64,000 nt of DNA. It comes from Brevipalpus yothersi. Lineage: Eukaryota; Arthropoda; Arachnida; Trombidiformes; Tenuipalpidae. The stretch spans positions 360,654 through 424,653 of the forward strand of contig QZCP01000445.1 of the NCBI GenBank assembly GCA_003956705.1, in the 5' to 3' direction. Below are positions 41,511-52,556 of this stretch, one piece after another; the first letter of the stretch is position 1, and every line of letters begins with the position of its first letter. Made by a program: the position numbers and the translations under genes. The notes below the pieces were generated by a model, which had not been told where the DNA came from, searched no databases, and was given only the letters and a program-made list of their open reading frames with translations.

Positions 41511-44351
41511 CCAAACCTTCTCATTCTAATTTATGCTTTTTTCAAAATGATTGAAGTCAATCTGGTGCAATAAGTGCCAGATCATTTGCTTATTTCTCAA
41601 GAAAGGGCAAATATTAAGAAGGAAGATGAAAGAATATCGATCGCAAGTGATCAAGAAAATTGAATAAATAGCTGATAAAGTGGCCTGCTTATTTCTTTAC
41701 TATTACTTTCACAAAAATTTTTGATATATCATTTTCTTTCCCTCTCCTTGATAGCAAAAGAAAGAAAGATAAATAGATAGGGAAAAGCTTATCCAGCATC
41801 AGAAAAGAGAAAATTTAGCTTTAAATTCAAATCTTGGGTGATTTACGGTATGTGTACAAGATTTTTCTCTACTCTGGAAGATCAATCCTCCAATACTAAG
41901 ACGAATAATTCTAAAAATCCAATAATCCGGTGAAGAGTGGACACACAAACTTTTCTCTACTGATTCTCCTTATAAAATGTCTCATAGTCTGAATTTTAGA
42001 CTGTAGGAAGAATGTCTCAGAATTTTAGATTTATGAATCATAAGCCACACTCAGATATGAACTTTGGGCAATTGCGACAAATCATATGAATGAATATCAG
42101 ATCGAAAGGTTCATGTTAATATTGTGAAAGGAGGTGAATTATGTGAAATGAAAAGAGAGAAAGAGAGAAAGAAAGAAGATGTATACTGCCGGAACCAGGT
42201 TCTGAATCTGCTATTAAGTAGCCTTTGAGCTATGATTTTAACAGATAGATATGTGAATTTATATATATATATATGAATAATCTGAAAAGTGTAATGTGTT
42301 TGGCATGAGCATTCACTAATTTGCATACTATAGTGCCTTACGGCAAGAGAGTTGATGTCAGACAGGAATATTGATTTTTGCAGCAAGAAATTGACAACAA
42401 TTATAAACATCTTCTGATGAATTGGATCGTTTGAAAAATCTGTTTCTTCTACTTATGTATAATCTTCACTTGCTTCCTTCCTTCTGGGCCATTACAGTAT
42501 ACTGAAAATAAATTTATAAAAATCGACAAACTATTTCAAAATTGAATGGTGTAGAAGAAGAAGAAATTGATCGGCCATTCAAGCGAATATGATTCAGTGA
42601 TTATGCATAAATTATCGTTGGAAAGCGATTTCAAGCACAAAATTTATAGCCTCTAAAGCTAGTGATCATGAATGGGCTGAGCATTCGTATATGTACCATA
42701 TACGAATATCATTCGGAAAGCACAAACAGAATAGAAAATAAGAAGAGGATATCAGATATGATGGAACCGTTTTGTGAAGCTGGAATCTTTTTTCCTTTCC
42801 CAATTCTCAGAATATCATGAAAAATTTTTCTTAAAATTATCATCCAAAAATTCATGTATGTCTATACACACACAGGCATATATATTACATTTATGGATCC
42901 AAAATACAACTTAAGGTGAATATTGTTTTTTCGAAAAACGATCCACTTGATGATGGCCAATGATGTTATGGAAAACCATTTTTTTGAATGTATTTCAAAT
43001 CACATACACCTACACAGGGTATCATGTTCTTCTTGTTTGCTCTCTTTTTCCATGCAAAAGTCACATGAAAAAAGTGAATAAAAGAAATGATAATAGTTGC
43101 TATTCCAAAAGGAAGCCATTAAATCATCATATTTTTTTTCTTTCCACTTTTTCTCCACTATTGAGCAACATATTGGTTTTGATTGTGATGCTAAGTGGAA
43201 GAAAGCCATTAGAATGGAGTCAAGGAAGTGTGTATAAGATAGATGATAGAAAGAAGAGAGAGAGAGAAAAAATCGAAAGCGAGTCCACTTGAGCCGAATA
43301 GAAGGGAATATTGGATGAAATCTATCTCACAGAATTTTTCTTCTCTCTCTCTCTCTCACTTTCCCTACTATTGTATGACCAACAGCTTTTTTGTTAAAAG
43401 AAGAGGTCTCTTTTCATCGAGCATCCTCCATACCCAAGCCCTCAAGCGGTTTGCCTCCCACAGGATTCAGTCTCACCACCCATCCACCCACCCAACTCAC
43501 CCCTCTGTCTTTTTTCGGACTCTAGGGTTTTGTGATGCCCTTTCTCTTTCTTCTTCTTCCCTCTTCGATGATCTCACTCTTGAATGATGTAAAAAGAAAA
43601 ATTTACGCAAAACTAACGGTTCCTTGTCTGATTCTTTATACACACATATAAATCAAAAATTGTTCACTAAATGTTGAATAAACTGAAAGGAGAAATGAGC
43701 GAATAGCCTGCGGGATGGACAATACTCTAGGAGGCTAGCTTCCTCTTCTTCCTTCTCCTCCTCCTCTTCAACCACCCCCACAGCATCTCCACTCATCTTT
43801 GAATGTGAATATTTTGCTCTTTCTCTCTCTCTCTCCTGTTTTACATTTTTATAACTCCTTTCATCGAAAAATATGGTTTCACAAGTGGAGCGAAACGGTT
43901 ATCTGGCCATTCAAACTTCTATCAAAAAGCCATTTTTCGATGCTCTCTTTTGGCCCACTTTATATCCCCACAGCCATTGGCAATACTTTGTGTGTAATGC
44001 TGTGGTTTTTGTGTAAACATATATTCTCAATTTATACATATATATTTACGGGCTTACACATTGAATCAAAAGTGATCGTATTCAATGGAACAGCACTTGA
44101 CACTTTTTCAAATTGAATAGTAGGCATAGAAGAAAAATTGAAAGAGAGAGAGAGAAAGAAAGAAAAAGGATTTACATTTCGATGGTTCCTAGGGAAAGGA
44201 TCCTCTAACCAATACCAACCTCCCACCAAACCCTTCAGGGATGCCCAATGTATTCATACATACAAAATTTTGTTACCTCTTCGCCCAATATCAGGCTACT
44301 TGCTTATCAATTGCACTAAATTTCAATTTTCATTTGATATATATTCAAATT

Positions 44352-44411
<60 letters not shown>

Positions 44412-45646
44412 CCTCTCTTTGTGGTCTACCGAAATGATCTGCTGATATGTCGGTAATGAATAATGGCTACTTCACAGAATTACCTTCAATTGATGTTATT
44501 TTTTTGATACAAATCTTTTGGGGAGAGTTAGTTTTCGAATTAAGAAGGGGCTCTTCAATAATTTTGAAATTGAAATTGTGGAAAAAATAATTTAGATCAA
44601 AATGATTCAATATGAAGGGCCAATTTTCAGTCATCAACAGGAATGTCTAACAAAATTAATCGGTAAAATTGCTCATAACATAGATAGAGTAAATTTTGAG
44701 CATGAAAAAGCAATAATTTCAACTCATATCTGATGATAGTATCAATTAGCACCAAATATACACACACAAAAATTTTCAGCTATTTAGGGGATAAGATTTA
44801 TTGGGATCCATGAAAATCTACCGGAACTGGATCACTTGTTTCCACCAAATGTTCTGACATATAATGTTCATTCGATTCTAGAGTAAGAAGAGCAAAAAAA
44901 AATTTTCTTCTCCAGCAAGTGAAATTCAATCAAACAGCTCTTGTACTCATCATCAAAGTCTCTCTCCACTGACTAGAAAAGGTATCCATTCAGTGACTAA
45001 TTCCAATTGGTAGCAAGAATTTAAGACAAATCGAAATGATCAGACCACATTCTCTTCATTTTTTAGCCTCCCTTTTAATCAACGAAGAAAAATTAATCGA
45101 AATGAATGATGACGAAACTCACTTAACACGATACGGGATGGTACCGATTTGAGATGTGTGTGTGTTGTGTATGTTAGTTATTGGGAATAGTGAAACGTCA
45201 ACGTAATACTCAAGTGCGCGGGCTGAGAATGGCCTTTTAATATCTGATCCATCGACGCTTATCGAGGCGGTAGAAGAGTGAAGAGATATTAAGCAATCAG
45301 CAAATTTTTGGTGGCATCCCGTTTGGAGAAGCATTTCGGTAGTGTGCACGTTATCATCACCCGGAGGCAAGTAAGAAGAGTTTTTCTTTTTTATTCTCTC
45401 TCTCTTTCTCTCTCTTTCCTTCAGCTTCAGCTTCTTCTTTTTTCTTCTTCATCCCTCCATCATCATTAACTCTCTTTTCTGATCCTTTTCCACTGTATAA
45501 CAGCCCACAAGCCGAACAGCAGCAACCTTAGCTAATACATTGAAAAGAGAGATAGTTTTGGCCTCGGTTGCACGCGCTTGGACTGAATGTTATTGCATCC
45601 AGTAGCAAGTGAATCCGATTTTACGGTTTTCTGTGATCACACATGN

Positions 45647-45690
<44 letters not shown>

Positions 45691-46847
45691 AACATCGAGA
45701 TCACGAAATGTCACTTCATCTTGCTGTTGATTTTGGGTCCACTAAAAGAGTCGACAAGTGAATTGAATGAATAGAAAAATGGAACTAAATGTATCTACAG
45801 ACTGATGAATTAATTAATTGAGATGAGAATGGTGATGCTGTGAGCCGAATTATCAGGCCAATGAATGCAAATTCATTGACGTAAAAATGGTGGTCATACA
45901 CACCAAATGGCGTGAGGATAGTGATGGTGTATGTTCAAGGATGGTAGCAAGTGTGATGTTGAGCTGGTCGGAAGAGGAGAAGAAGAAGATGCGGATAATG
46001 ATGAGAGGGATAGTGAGCCAAAGAGGACAATATTGAGGCCACTTTGCGTGCTTGTGCGGGATCATAAAGTGTCACTATAAACATGATGCTACTCTGTTTT
46101 CGCGACAGCTCAGTTCTCTCTCCTCCAACTGATCATTTCTCTTCCTCTCATCTCTTCTCTTCTCTTTCCCATCTCTCTCTCTCAGGCCACTTTTCTCGGT
46201 CAACTTTATTTTCAACATACTGATAAGAGTGTTTCTCTCATCCGGATTTAAGATTCTTATATATACATTTGATTGAAAATTGGCATCCAAAAGAGAGAAT
46301 GAGAGATAGAGATAGAGAAAAAGAGATTGCTGGATGATAAGTTGTGTGATCATTGTCACCACCATCATCCCTACGATCAGCATCCTCATCCTCATCCTCA
46401 TCTTAATCGGGAGGAGGGATGAATAGAATGAGAGAGGAGATAGAGATAGAGGAGATGAAGGAAGAGAGTGTTGCTTAGTGGCGGATAAATCACCTGCCCG
46501 GAGGATAGAAGGCGGGCGCGCGAATGTATCGGATGAGTGTGAGCTTAATCATGATTTACTTGACCAAGATCAATTGATTGGGAGGAGAAAAGGGGGTGGG
46601 TTAGATAATAAGGAAAGATGGGGGTGACAAAAAGATAGAGTATACTCAAGTGAGCAAGAGAAAGAGGGAGAGAAAGAGAAAAAGAGATGATAGAAACACT
46701 ACAGATAGAAAAAAAGACCGAAAGAGAGAAATCTAAAAGATTCAGGAACGAAATCGGATATATATCTGTAAACCGTAAATCATTTTCATCGATTTCTGCT
46801 TTCCAATAGCGAATCTCATCAGTGCGACGTTCCTCCTCATTCGCTTA

Positions 46848-46903
<56 letters not shown>

Positions 46904-47092
46904 AGCCCGATGGCACTTTTAGATGGACACTTATCTGATCAGCCTGAATGTCATTAATTAATGAATTTTGAAGGATATGAGCAGCAGCCAAGCTTATTGA
47001 GAGAGAGATAGATATTGAACGAAGAAAAAAACGACTGAGATGGTTAAAAGGAGAGTAAAGTTGCGGTTATGGTAACGTCGGAACGCTACTCG

Positions 47093-47133
<41 letters not shown>

Positions 47134-47233
47134 NNNNNNNNNNNNNNNNNNNNNNNNNNNNNNNNNNNNNNNNNNNNNNNNNNNNNNNNNNNNNNNNNNN
47201 NNNNNNNNNNNNNNNNNNNNNNNNNNNNNNNNN

Positions 47234-47313
<80 letters not shown>

Positions 47314-48292
47314 GTAATCAATCCTATCATCAGGCTGTCGTCATATATATTCGCACCAAACGGTACATAATAAGGCGGGAAAAAATGAATGAGAGAGAGA
47401 AAATTTCAAATTGAAATAAGTATACAGTGGAGCAGGATGAAGAGAATGTTCGATGAAGAAGTAGTTTCAACGTTTAGCGGTGTATGTGTATGTATCACAT
47501 CTTATGAGCGGTGCGTAACACTAGTAGCAAGTAGTAGCTTACAGACGAATCATTATCGAATTACTTGGGAGAATATCGATTGCAAAGCTTGTTGTTATCA
47601 CTTTGAATCGGGGAAGCTCATTTAAGTGGCTAGTGATGATGATGATCTGGTGATTTTGAAAAGGGGAGGTATAAGAACAAGAAATAGAGAAGAGAGATTG
47701 ATTGCTAGTGAAGAAGAAAAAAATGAACGAAATCAGCAAAAAGTATCACTTATAAAAAGCTATCGGGAATCAATTCTGATTCTTGTCTTCTTCTTTTTCT
47801 TCTCCTTATTTTTCTTTCCCTTTTTTTCTTTTTCACCAATGTTTATACAAATTTTGACTCGGGAATTGAGTCTTCAAATTTTGTTACTCTTCTTCTTCTT
47901 CTTCTTCTTCTTGTCGATCATCTTCATTTCAATTTTTTCATCATCATGTGCAAACAATCTCTCTTAGTCAACTTTATCTAACAAGCTTGCATGATAGTAG
48001 AACATGAGTTCTTATCGAATGAAAAAAAGAATTAAAACCCCTACCTTAATATGCGTAGGAAGAAAGATGAATAAAAGATTAACAGAATTTGATCACGCTG
48101 AAAGGGGGAGACGAAGAATGGAAAGAAATGGAATGGGTGTAGAATTAGAAAATTGAATATACAATCATCATCATATTTCGAAATCATATATAGGATCATG
48201 CTGATCTTCATGGGCTTATCAATTAATCATTTTAGAGGATTGATTGAGGTGCAAACGATTCAGTGAAACGACTGCAATGAGAAAGAAAGAGT

Positions 48293-48357
<65 letters not shown>

Positions 48358-49808
48358 TGCCTGGAAGGCATGTGCAAAAGAGAATGGCGAAGATCCATTA
48401 ATTTGCCCATGAAAATTAGCTAATCCCAGCTGATAGATACAGTTTTTAACGGGCAAAACTTTTCACGCAATGATAAATGTTTCTGAATGTTAATATGCAT
48501 GGCCACTTGTAGTCTTGGATCAGGCCGAAGTATAAGAATTGGGAAAAAATTTCTCTCATTATTACTGTCGATATCGTTTTGCATTTCTTCCACTCGAGGA
48601 CATTGGAACAAGGGAATGTTGATGTCATTTGGAGAAAGTTCCATGTGTAATGAAAGTCGATGGAATGGATTCTGAGGCAAAAGACGATACCTCTTGAACG
48701 CACACTGGCGATGGTCATGATAAAGATCATGCAGATAGGATGGCTTTGATATTTCAATAAAATAATGAATATCTCAGAGAATCTAGATTCAATTCAAAAC
48801 TACGTTTCATCACAGTGGAAAGTACCGAAGACAAACAGAGATTATTCTGCTCCTGGAAGCTATTAGCCGAAATTTTTGCATGGACTGTTTTTTATAGACA
48901 CGATATGTACACGCGACATTCATCTTGATAGTTGAGAAAGAGAGAGGAAAAGAAAAAGAAAAGATAAACGAAACTAACAACAGAAAAATATGGAGCTCAA
49001 ATGAATCGAACATGAAACACCGGATATTGGATGGAAACTATATATCTTCTAATGTGGATCTGTTTTTTAGCTCCAAGACAAGATACATGATGATTGAGAT
49101 GATGATTTCTCTGTTCACTAGCACACAGTCATCGATCCAATGAATGTTGCAAGCGATTTTCTTTTGCCACCTTGAGCATACTGATGATGACTTCCGAAGC
49201 AATCAGAGTGACAATCATCAATCATTTTTTGACCACTCTTCACATGAAGCATCCAAACGATAGTGATACTTTTGCATTCGATGATACATATGCACCAACA
49301 AAGTGGACATCATCACTCAACATGACTACTCAAACCATTATCATAATCAGTATGGCTCTATGCAACATATCGGATGGATAAAGAAGCGGCATACCGATAT
49401 TAATGGGAATATGATTTGTGTGTGTGTATGTGAACAATAATAAAAACGATGAGAAAGCAACGTAATGAATCGGGAAGAGCAATAATTCCGAAAAAAATGT
49501 GGACACACTCTTGTACACACACACACTAATGCATACAGCAGAGATGACCAGTCATTGATGGTATTGGTTGATAATGATGATGATCAAAAATGTGGCATAC
49601 TTGACAAAAGTGAGTAAATATATTCAGAAAATATCGAAAAATAAGACGAAAAAAGAAGAAAATAAATCTCAACTCACCTAGATTGAACTATGGCCGCTTG
49701 TGCCGCACTTTCGACACTTTGATGGTGATGGTGGTGATGATAATGGTAATGATCTTGCACGGCACTCCCGTATCCAGTTGGTATTGGTCCGTATGACGGA
49801 CAGATCAT
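9301..49808 (-). CDS. trh: Trachealess/NPAS3-type bHLH-PAS transcription factor
   Basis: Ten coding exons join in phase into 772 residues: 49808-49678, 28983-28859, 18679-18551, 12823-12693, 11594-11234, 11156-11009, 10913-10807, 10736-10538, 10354-10034, 9967-9301. The basic region RKEKSRDAARSRRGKEN (49-65) follows ILEM, close to the ILEL that precedes it in fly Trachealess. The HLH runs to about 103 and is split by the 10.2-kb intron. PAS-A (about 130-290) has LDGFAFALGQDGRF, ISETVSIYLGLSQ and VEMTGSSVFDY, with a Ser/Gly-rich insertion coded near 11400-11520. PAS-B (about 297-445) contains HRLEPDMFVMRLGLDFKI and GGFTWIQTCATLI. The C-terminus is Ser/Pro/His-rich, with KRRRF and a poly-His end closing in PWGAYN. 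In flies Trh dimerises with Tango (ARNT), binds TACGTG and specifies trachea and salivary ducts. The first exon was assigned by phase, ATG and composition only and is the least certain part. Confidence 0.93.
16697..16723. repeat. Perfect inverted repeat, 13-bp arms, 1-nt spacer
   Basis: The arms AGTGTGATCCATT and AATGGATCACACT are exact reverse complements separated by a single C. It lies in trh intron 3, about 400 bases before an assembly gap. Confidence 0.85.
17131..17380. other. Assembly gap (250 N) within a (TC)n tract
   Basis: A run of N is flanked on both sides by TC dinucleotides (about 17115-17130 and 17381-17413), so the missing sequence is probably all or mostly (TC)n. The true length is unknown. 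Confidence 0.95.
19698..20768. promoter_or_regulatory. Cluster of ACGTG/TACGTG cores inside trh intron 2
   Basis: Nine ACGTG cores (either strand) lie in about 1.1 kb: 19698-19702, 19791-19795, 19817-19822 (palindromic CACGTG), 19835-19840, 20340-20345, 20453-20458, 20468-20473, 20648-20652 and 20764-20768. Four of them are full TACGTG (19835, 20340, 20453, 20468, the last three as CACGTA). ACGTG is the binding core of bHLH-PAS/ARNT dimers, and TACGTG is the fly CNS midline element bound by Trh-Tango and Sim-Tango. Its position inside trh suggests an autoregulatory enhancer. Function is inferred. Confidence 0.45.
20067..20129. repeat. (GA)n microsatellite
   Basis: A GA tract with one interruption lies inside the ACGTG-rich part of trh intron 2. 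A second (GA)n tract follows at about 20530-20595. Confidence 0.95.
22112..23122. repeat. Three GA/TC microsatellites within 1 kb
   Basis: (GA)n at about 22112-22162, (TC)n at about 22898-22938 and (TC)n at about 23092-23122, all in trh intron 2. Confidence 0.9.
25309..26434. repeat. Opposed TC and GA microsatellites
   Basis: (TC)n at about 25309-25355, (GA)n at about 25506-25569 and (TC)n at about 26383-26434. The first two are complementary tracts 150 bases apart that could pair as a hairpin in the transcript or in single-stranded DNA. Confidence 0.9.
27149..27206. repeat. (GA)n microsatellite
   Basis: Pure GA tract in trh intron 2. A shorter one follows at about 27895-27929. Confidence 0.95.
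28345..28440. promoter_or_regulatory. GC-rich block with imperfect inverted repeat
   Basis: This is an unusually GC-rich segment in AT-rich surroundings. CCCACCCCCTTTCGG is followed, after about 12 bases, by CCGAAAAGTGGG, which is nearly its reverse complement, and TCGGCCG occurs twice. It lies in trh intron 2, about 420 bases beyond the basic-region exon. It could be an enhancer or an internal promoter; nothing shows which. Confidence 0.3.
30162..30379. repeat. Two (TC)n microsatellites
   Basis: TC tracts at about 30162-30196 and 30339-30379, the second ending in CGCTCTCGCTCT. Both are in the first trh intron. Confidence 0.9.
35149..37231. repeat. Series of GA/TC microsatellites
   Basis: (TC)n at about 35149-35191, (TC)n at about 36143-36178 and (GA)n at about 37189-37231, in the first trh intron. 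Confidence 0.9.
38997..41509. repeat. GA/TC microsatellites including the longest uninterrupted tract of the first trh intron
   Basis: (GA)n at about 38997-39032, (GA)n at about 40127-40163, (TC)n at about 40461-40534 (over 70 bases) and (TC)n at about 41475-41509. Opposed tracts 300 bases apart at 40.1 and 40.5 kb could pair. Confidence 0.9.
42683..42707. repeat. Perfect inverted repeat, 11-bp arms, 3-nt spacer
   Basis: The arms ATTCGTATATG and CATATACGAAT flank TAC. It lies in the long first trh intron. Confidence 0.8.
44356..48354. repeat. GA/TC microsatellites in the 5' part of trh
   Basis: (GA)n at about 44356-44409, (GA)n at about 45647-45687, (TC)n at about 46851-46901, the gapped (TC)n at about 47095-47310 and (GA)n at about 48296-48354. 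Confidence 0.9.
47134..47233. other. Assembly gap (100 N) within a (TC)n tract
   Basis: The N run is bounded by (TC)n from about 47095 and to about 47310. A round 100-base gap usually marks unknown length. A single ambiguous base also occurs at 45646, at the edge of another (GA)n tract. Confidence 0.95.
49678..49808 (-). CDS. trh: Predicted first coding exon of trh
   Basis: ATG (A at -3) opens 43 codons beginning MICPSYGPIPTGYG, with a His/Tyr run, and ends TCT AG before a GTGAGT donor. The phase fits the acceptor at 28984, forming Arg (AG|A) directly before ILEM of the basic-region exon. The joined length is exactly 773 codons including the stop. The intervening intron would be 20.7 kb, so further small exons could be hidden in it. 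Confidence 0.65.
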
Positions 49809-50869
49809 GGTCTAATGATACTGAATCGAGATGAGGCTGTTGATGGAGATTGAGAGAGAGAGAGAAAGAGAGAGAAAACGTTCTACTGATCGGCCTGAGT
49901 GAGCGGCCTGATGATGCTGGGGGAGTGAGGTGGCGGCTTCAAGAACGAGATTGGCGATTAGTTGATGTTGCAATTTTTGGGGTGAAAAGGAACGTAAGTT
50001 ACTGTTGAAGAGAGATTTTGTTCAGATGAATATGTTCCCACAAATTCCAGAGATTGAGGAGGTTGTGTGAAAATTTGCAATGATGATCAAATTAGCGGAA
50101 GAAGCTGATGTTGGAGGGTCAGAGGTGAAACACAATTTGGCATATGTCACCACGCTATCAGATTATTTTTTGATGATTTGGTTTCAGAAAGATGACACTA
50201 TTTTGGAGACACTGGGTAATGATGTACATACTCAAATTCATCGGCCATACAGCACGTGGGCACTTCGATTCGAAATGGAAACACTGTTCTTATGGTGAAG
50301 AGAGCGATGGATTAGTAGATAGACGCAGAGAGAAAGAGAGGAAGAGAGATGAATTAACTGATCGACGTTTAGTGATGAAAGTGGAGAAAAGCAATTTTCG
50401 ATGATCAAGGAGACTGAATGAGACAGAGAGAGAGGACACAAAATTTATGATCACTTTCTATTATCGAAATCGTTTTTCTCTCTCCTCCTTTCTACTACTT
50501 GTTTTGTTCTTGTTAATTTTTTCTTCTTCTCTTCAATCTAGTGACTAGAGCTGGAACACTTTATGATCACGATTGAGCACGTTTCTCTCTTCTCTCTCAA
50601 TGCAAATGTTGATACTACTTCGCACGTTGATCATGCAAAACCGTCACACAAGATTCTGATCATAGATAGAAAGAGAGAGGAAGAGAGAGAGAGAGAGAGC
50701 GACAAAAAAAGCAAAAGAGGAGGCAAAATTCATGCAAATAGGAGGAGAAACAGTGGAATGATAAGGTATGATCATCAGCTACCCGACCTGGAAACCGCAT
50801 ACAATTATTTTTTCCAAATACAAGAAGAAGAAGATGAAGATGAAGTAGAAGAAGAGAAGAGAGAGAGAA

Positions 50870-50900
<31 letters not shown>

Positions 50901-52556
50901 AGAGAATGCGCTAAACATTACAACTACATACTTCACTATTATAGCTTATACACTTTCTCTCTCTTTCTCTTCCTTCTTTCCATTGGACACCTCCTCTTCT
51001 CGGTGGAATTCACATCCCACCAGCAACGGTTAATAGTGAGCGAGGGCGGAGGTTCTAGTGACATGGAGGAGTGAATCAAGTGTGGGAGGAAGTGGTTGAC
51101 TGATACTCTTTCCTGACGCTATGGCTATGGCATTTACACACATATACACTCACAGTTATGCATTGGATCTGGAAAACTCTTCACTTTTAATGGACAGAGA
51201 ATGCTTGATAATTCATCGGTAAACTAAGATTTTTCAGTATAGCAGTGATACGGGGGACAGATGAAAAGTTCTGGCGAATGCTTAATTTCTTTATCCTGAT
51301 GCTCCTTGCTAAATGGAAATGCTCTCACTTAGGAAACTGAGTATAAATTGGATTCTTCTGGAGATTCATTAGTCTAGCAGTTTGGGCAAGCTTCATTTGT
51401 GTGAGAATGACCAGCAAGAGAGAGGTTTCCTCACTATCAATGGACAGTGTGAAAGCTTCTGGAAAAATGGCCTCAGTCCAACAAACCGTTACTCAGGTGG
51501 ACACACGAGAGCTAAAAAAATATTTTATAGCCAGTTTCGACGGTAGAATGTTAATTTCCTGTCTAACTTTTCACCTAGAGTCAAAAATATCAGTCCATGG
51601 GCAGATGATGCTCATATCAGGATGCGCTCAATTTGCTATCGTGGACATTAGAGCAGTAATTAAGTCTCGAACTTTCTCTCTCTCTCTCTCTCTCTCTCTC
51701 CATCATTAGCCTTAAATAATTTTTCTCAGTTGTTTTTCCACCTCTCCACATGTCTAGAGCCACGATCTTAGGACAAACAACTCATCGATTGTTTCGAATC
51801 AAAAAATTCAATAGACTGCTCTAGGACCCGCCATCTACTGCTTCCCAATACTGCCAATATCGGACAAAATTTGGGACCGAAAAGCGTGCCTCCATCTGCA
51901 GTGGCCTTTTCACTGTGTTCTGCTTGTTGATTGTGGCCTCCTGTTGAGCGATTAAAGCTCTCAAAGATGCCTTTACAATCAAACTTTCCAGTTAATTCGT
52001 TTTCATCCTCTTCATTTGTTAACTTATTGTTACCTATGAGATAAAAGGGTGTTCATGAAGTAAGCATATGCATTGTTGAATATTGGTGTAAGCCATGAAA
52101 AATTCTCAAAATCAATGCGTGTAATGATGAAAGATGTAGATTTCTTATTTTGGAGTAAATTTTTCTGCTTTTGCCCGTAAAGACCCAAATGATCACCATA
52201 ATGAAAAAATTGGCAACATTTGAAGAAGCAGAAATAATGATTAAATAATCGCTCAATTTTCAGTATTCTAGTTTATTAAATATTATATTAAATGTTATTG
52301 TAAATAACATTTGGGAGCTTCCTATCCTGAGAATGAGTACAAATTGATGCTCATTCTAGAGACAATCCACAATCGTTCATCATTATTGCATGTCAGCATT
52401 TCGTAGCTGGCGCTTCGCAAACTTGTATCATGAAACGTCAACGAATCAGAAGGCGAGTGAAGAATGTGAATTAAATCTTTCGAATTGTGATTTCGTATGT
52501 TGTATGTGGACACATCGTTTGGAGAACAAGATTGAAAATAATTGTCTCAACATAAT
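49809..52556. other. Region between divergent trh and UFM1
   Basis: This should hold the trh promoter and 5' UTR and the UFM1 promoter. It contains short (GA)n runs (49854-49874, 50670-50700, 50860-50900), a (TC)n run at about 51675-51698, and an open minus-strand frame at 51768-52052 described separately. No known gene was recognised. Confidence 0.5.
51768..52033 (-). other. Unrecognised open reading frame, possible exon
   Basis: On the minus strand a frame stays open for 95 codons (in-frame TGA at 52053-52055, stop TAA at 51768-51770). It has no ATG until the last few codons, so it could only be a 3'-terminal exon. A plausible acceptor (CTTTTATCTCATAG) would start it at 52033. The predicted peptide is of balanced composition (for example FDCKGIFESFNRSTGGHNQ) and unlike the microsatellite ORFs. 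I do not recognise it. The base composition is richer in GC than its surroundings. It may be a real exon, a gene fossil or chance. Confidence 0.3.

Larger units (their letters stand above)
28984..49677 (-). other. trh intron 1 (20.7 kb): dense microsatellites
   Basis: This is the interval between the predicted first exon and the basic-region exon. It carries more than a dozen (GA)n/(TC)n tracts, tetranucleotide runs near 37990-38030 (TCTA type), 38157-38187 (TTTC) and 39525-39542 (TATG), a (CTT)n run near 47890-47912, a 100-base gap, and an inverted repeat at 42683-42707. A candidate alternative first exon lies at 45123-45334. I recognised no other gene. Confidence 0.6.

Noticed and set aside
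50563..51033. 156-codon plus-strand ORF with Glu/Asp/Arg-rich middle
   Set aside because: Most of its length is GA-rich simple sequence, it has no recognisable fold, and its composition matches the surrounding repeats.
51401..51709. 102-codon plus-strand ORF upstream of UFM1
   Set aside because: It opens with GTG, ends by running into a (TC)n tract, shows no recognisable domain or splice pattern, and is probably chance.
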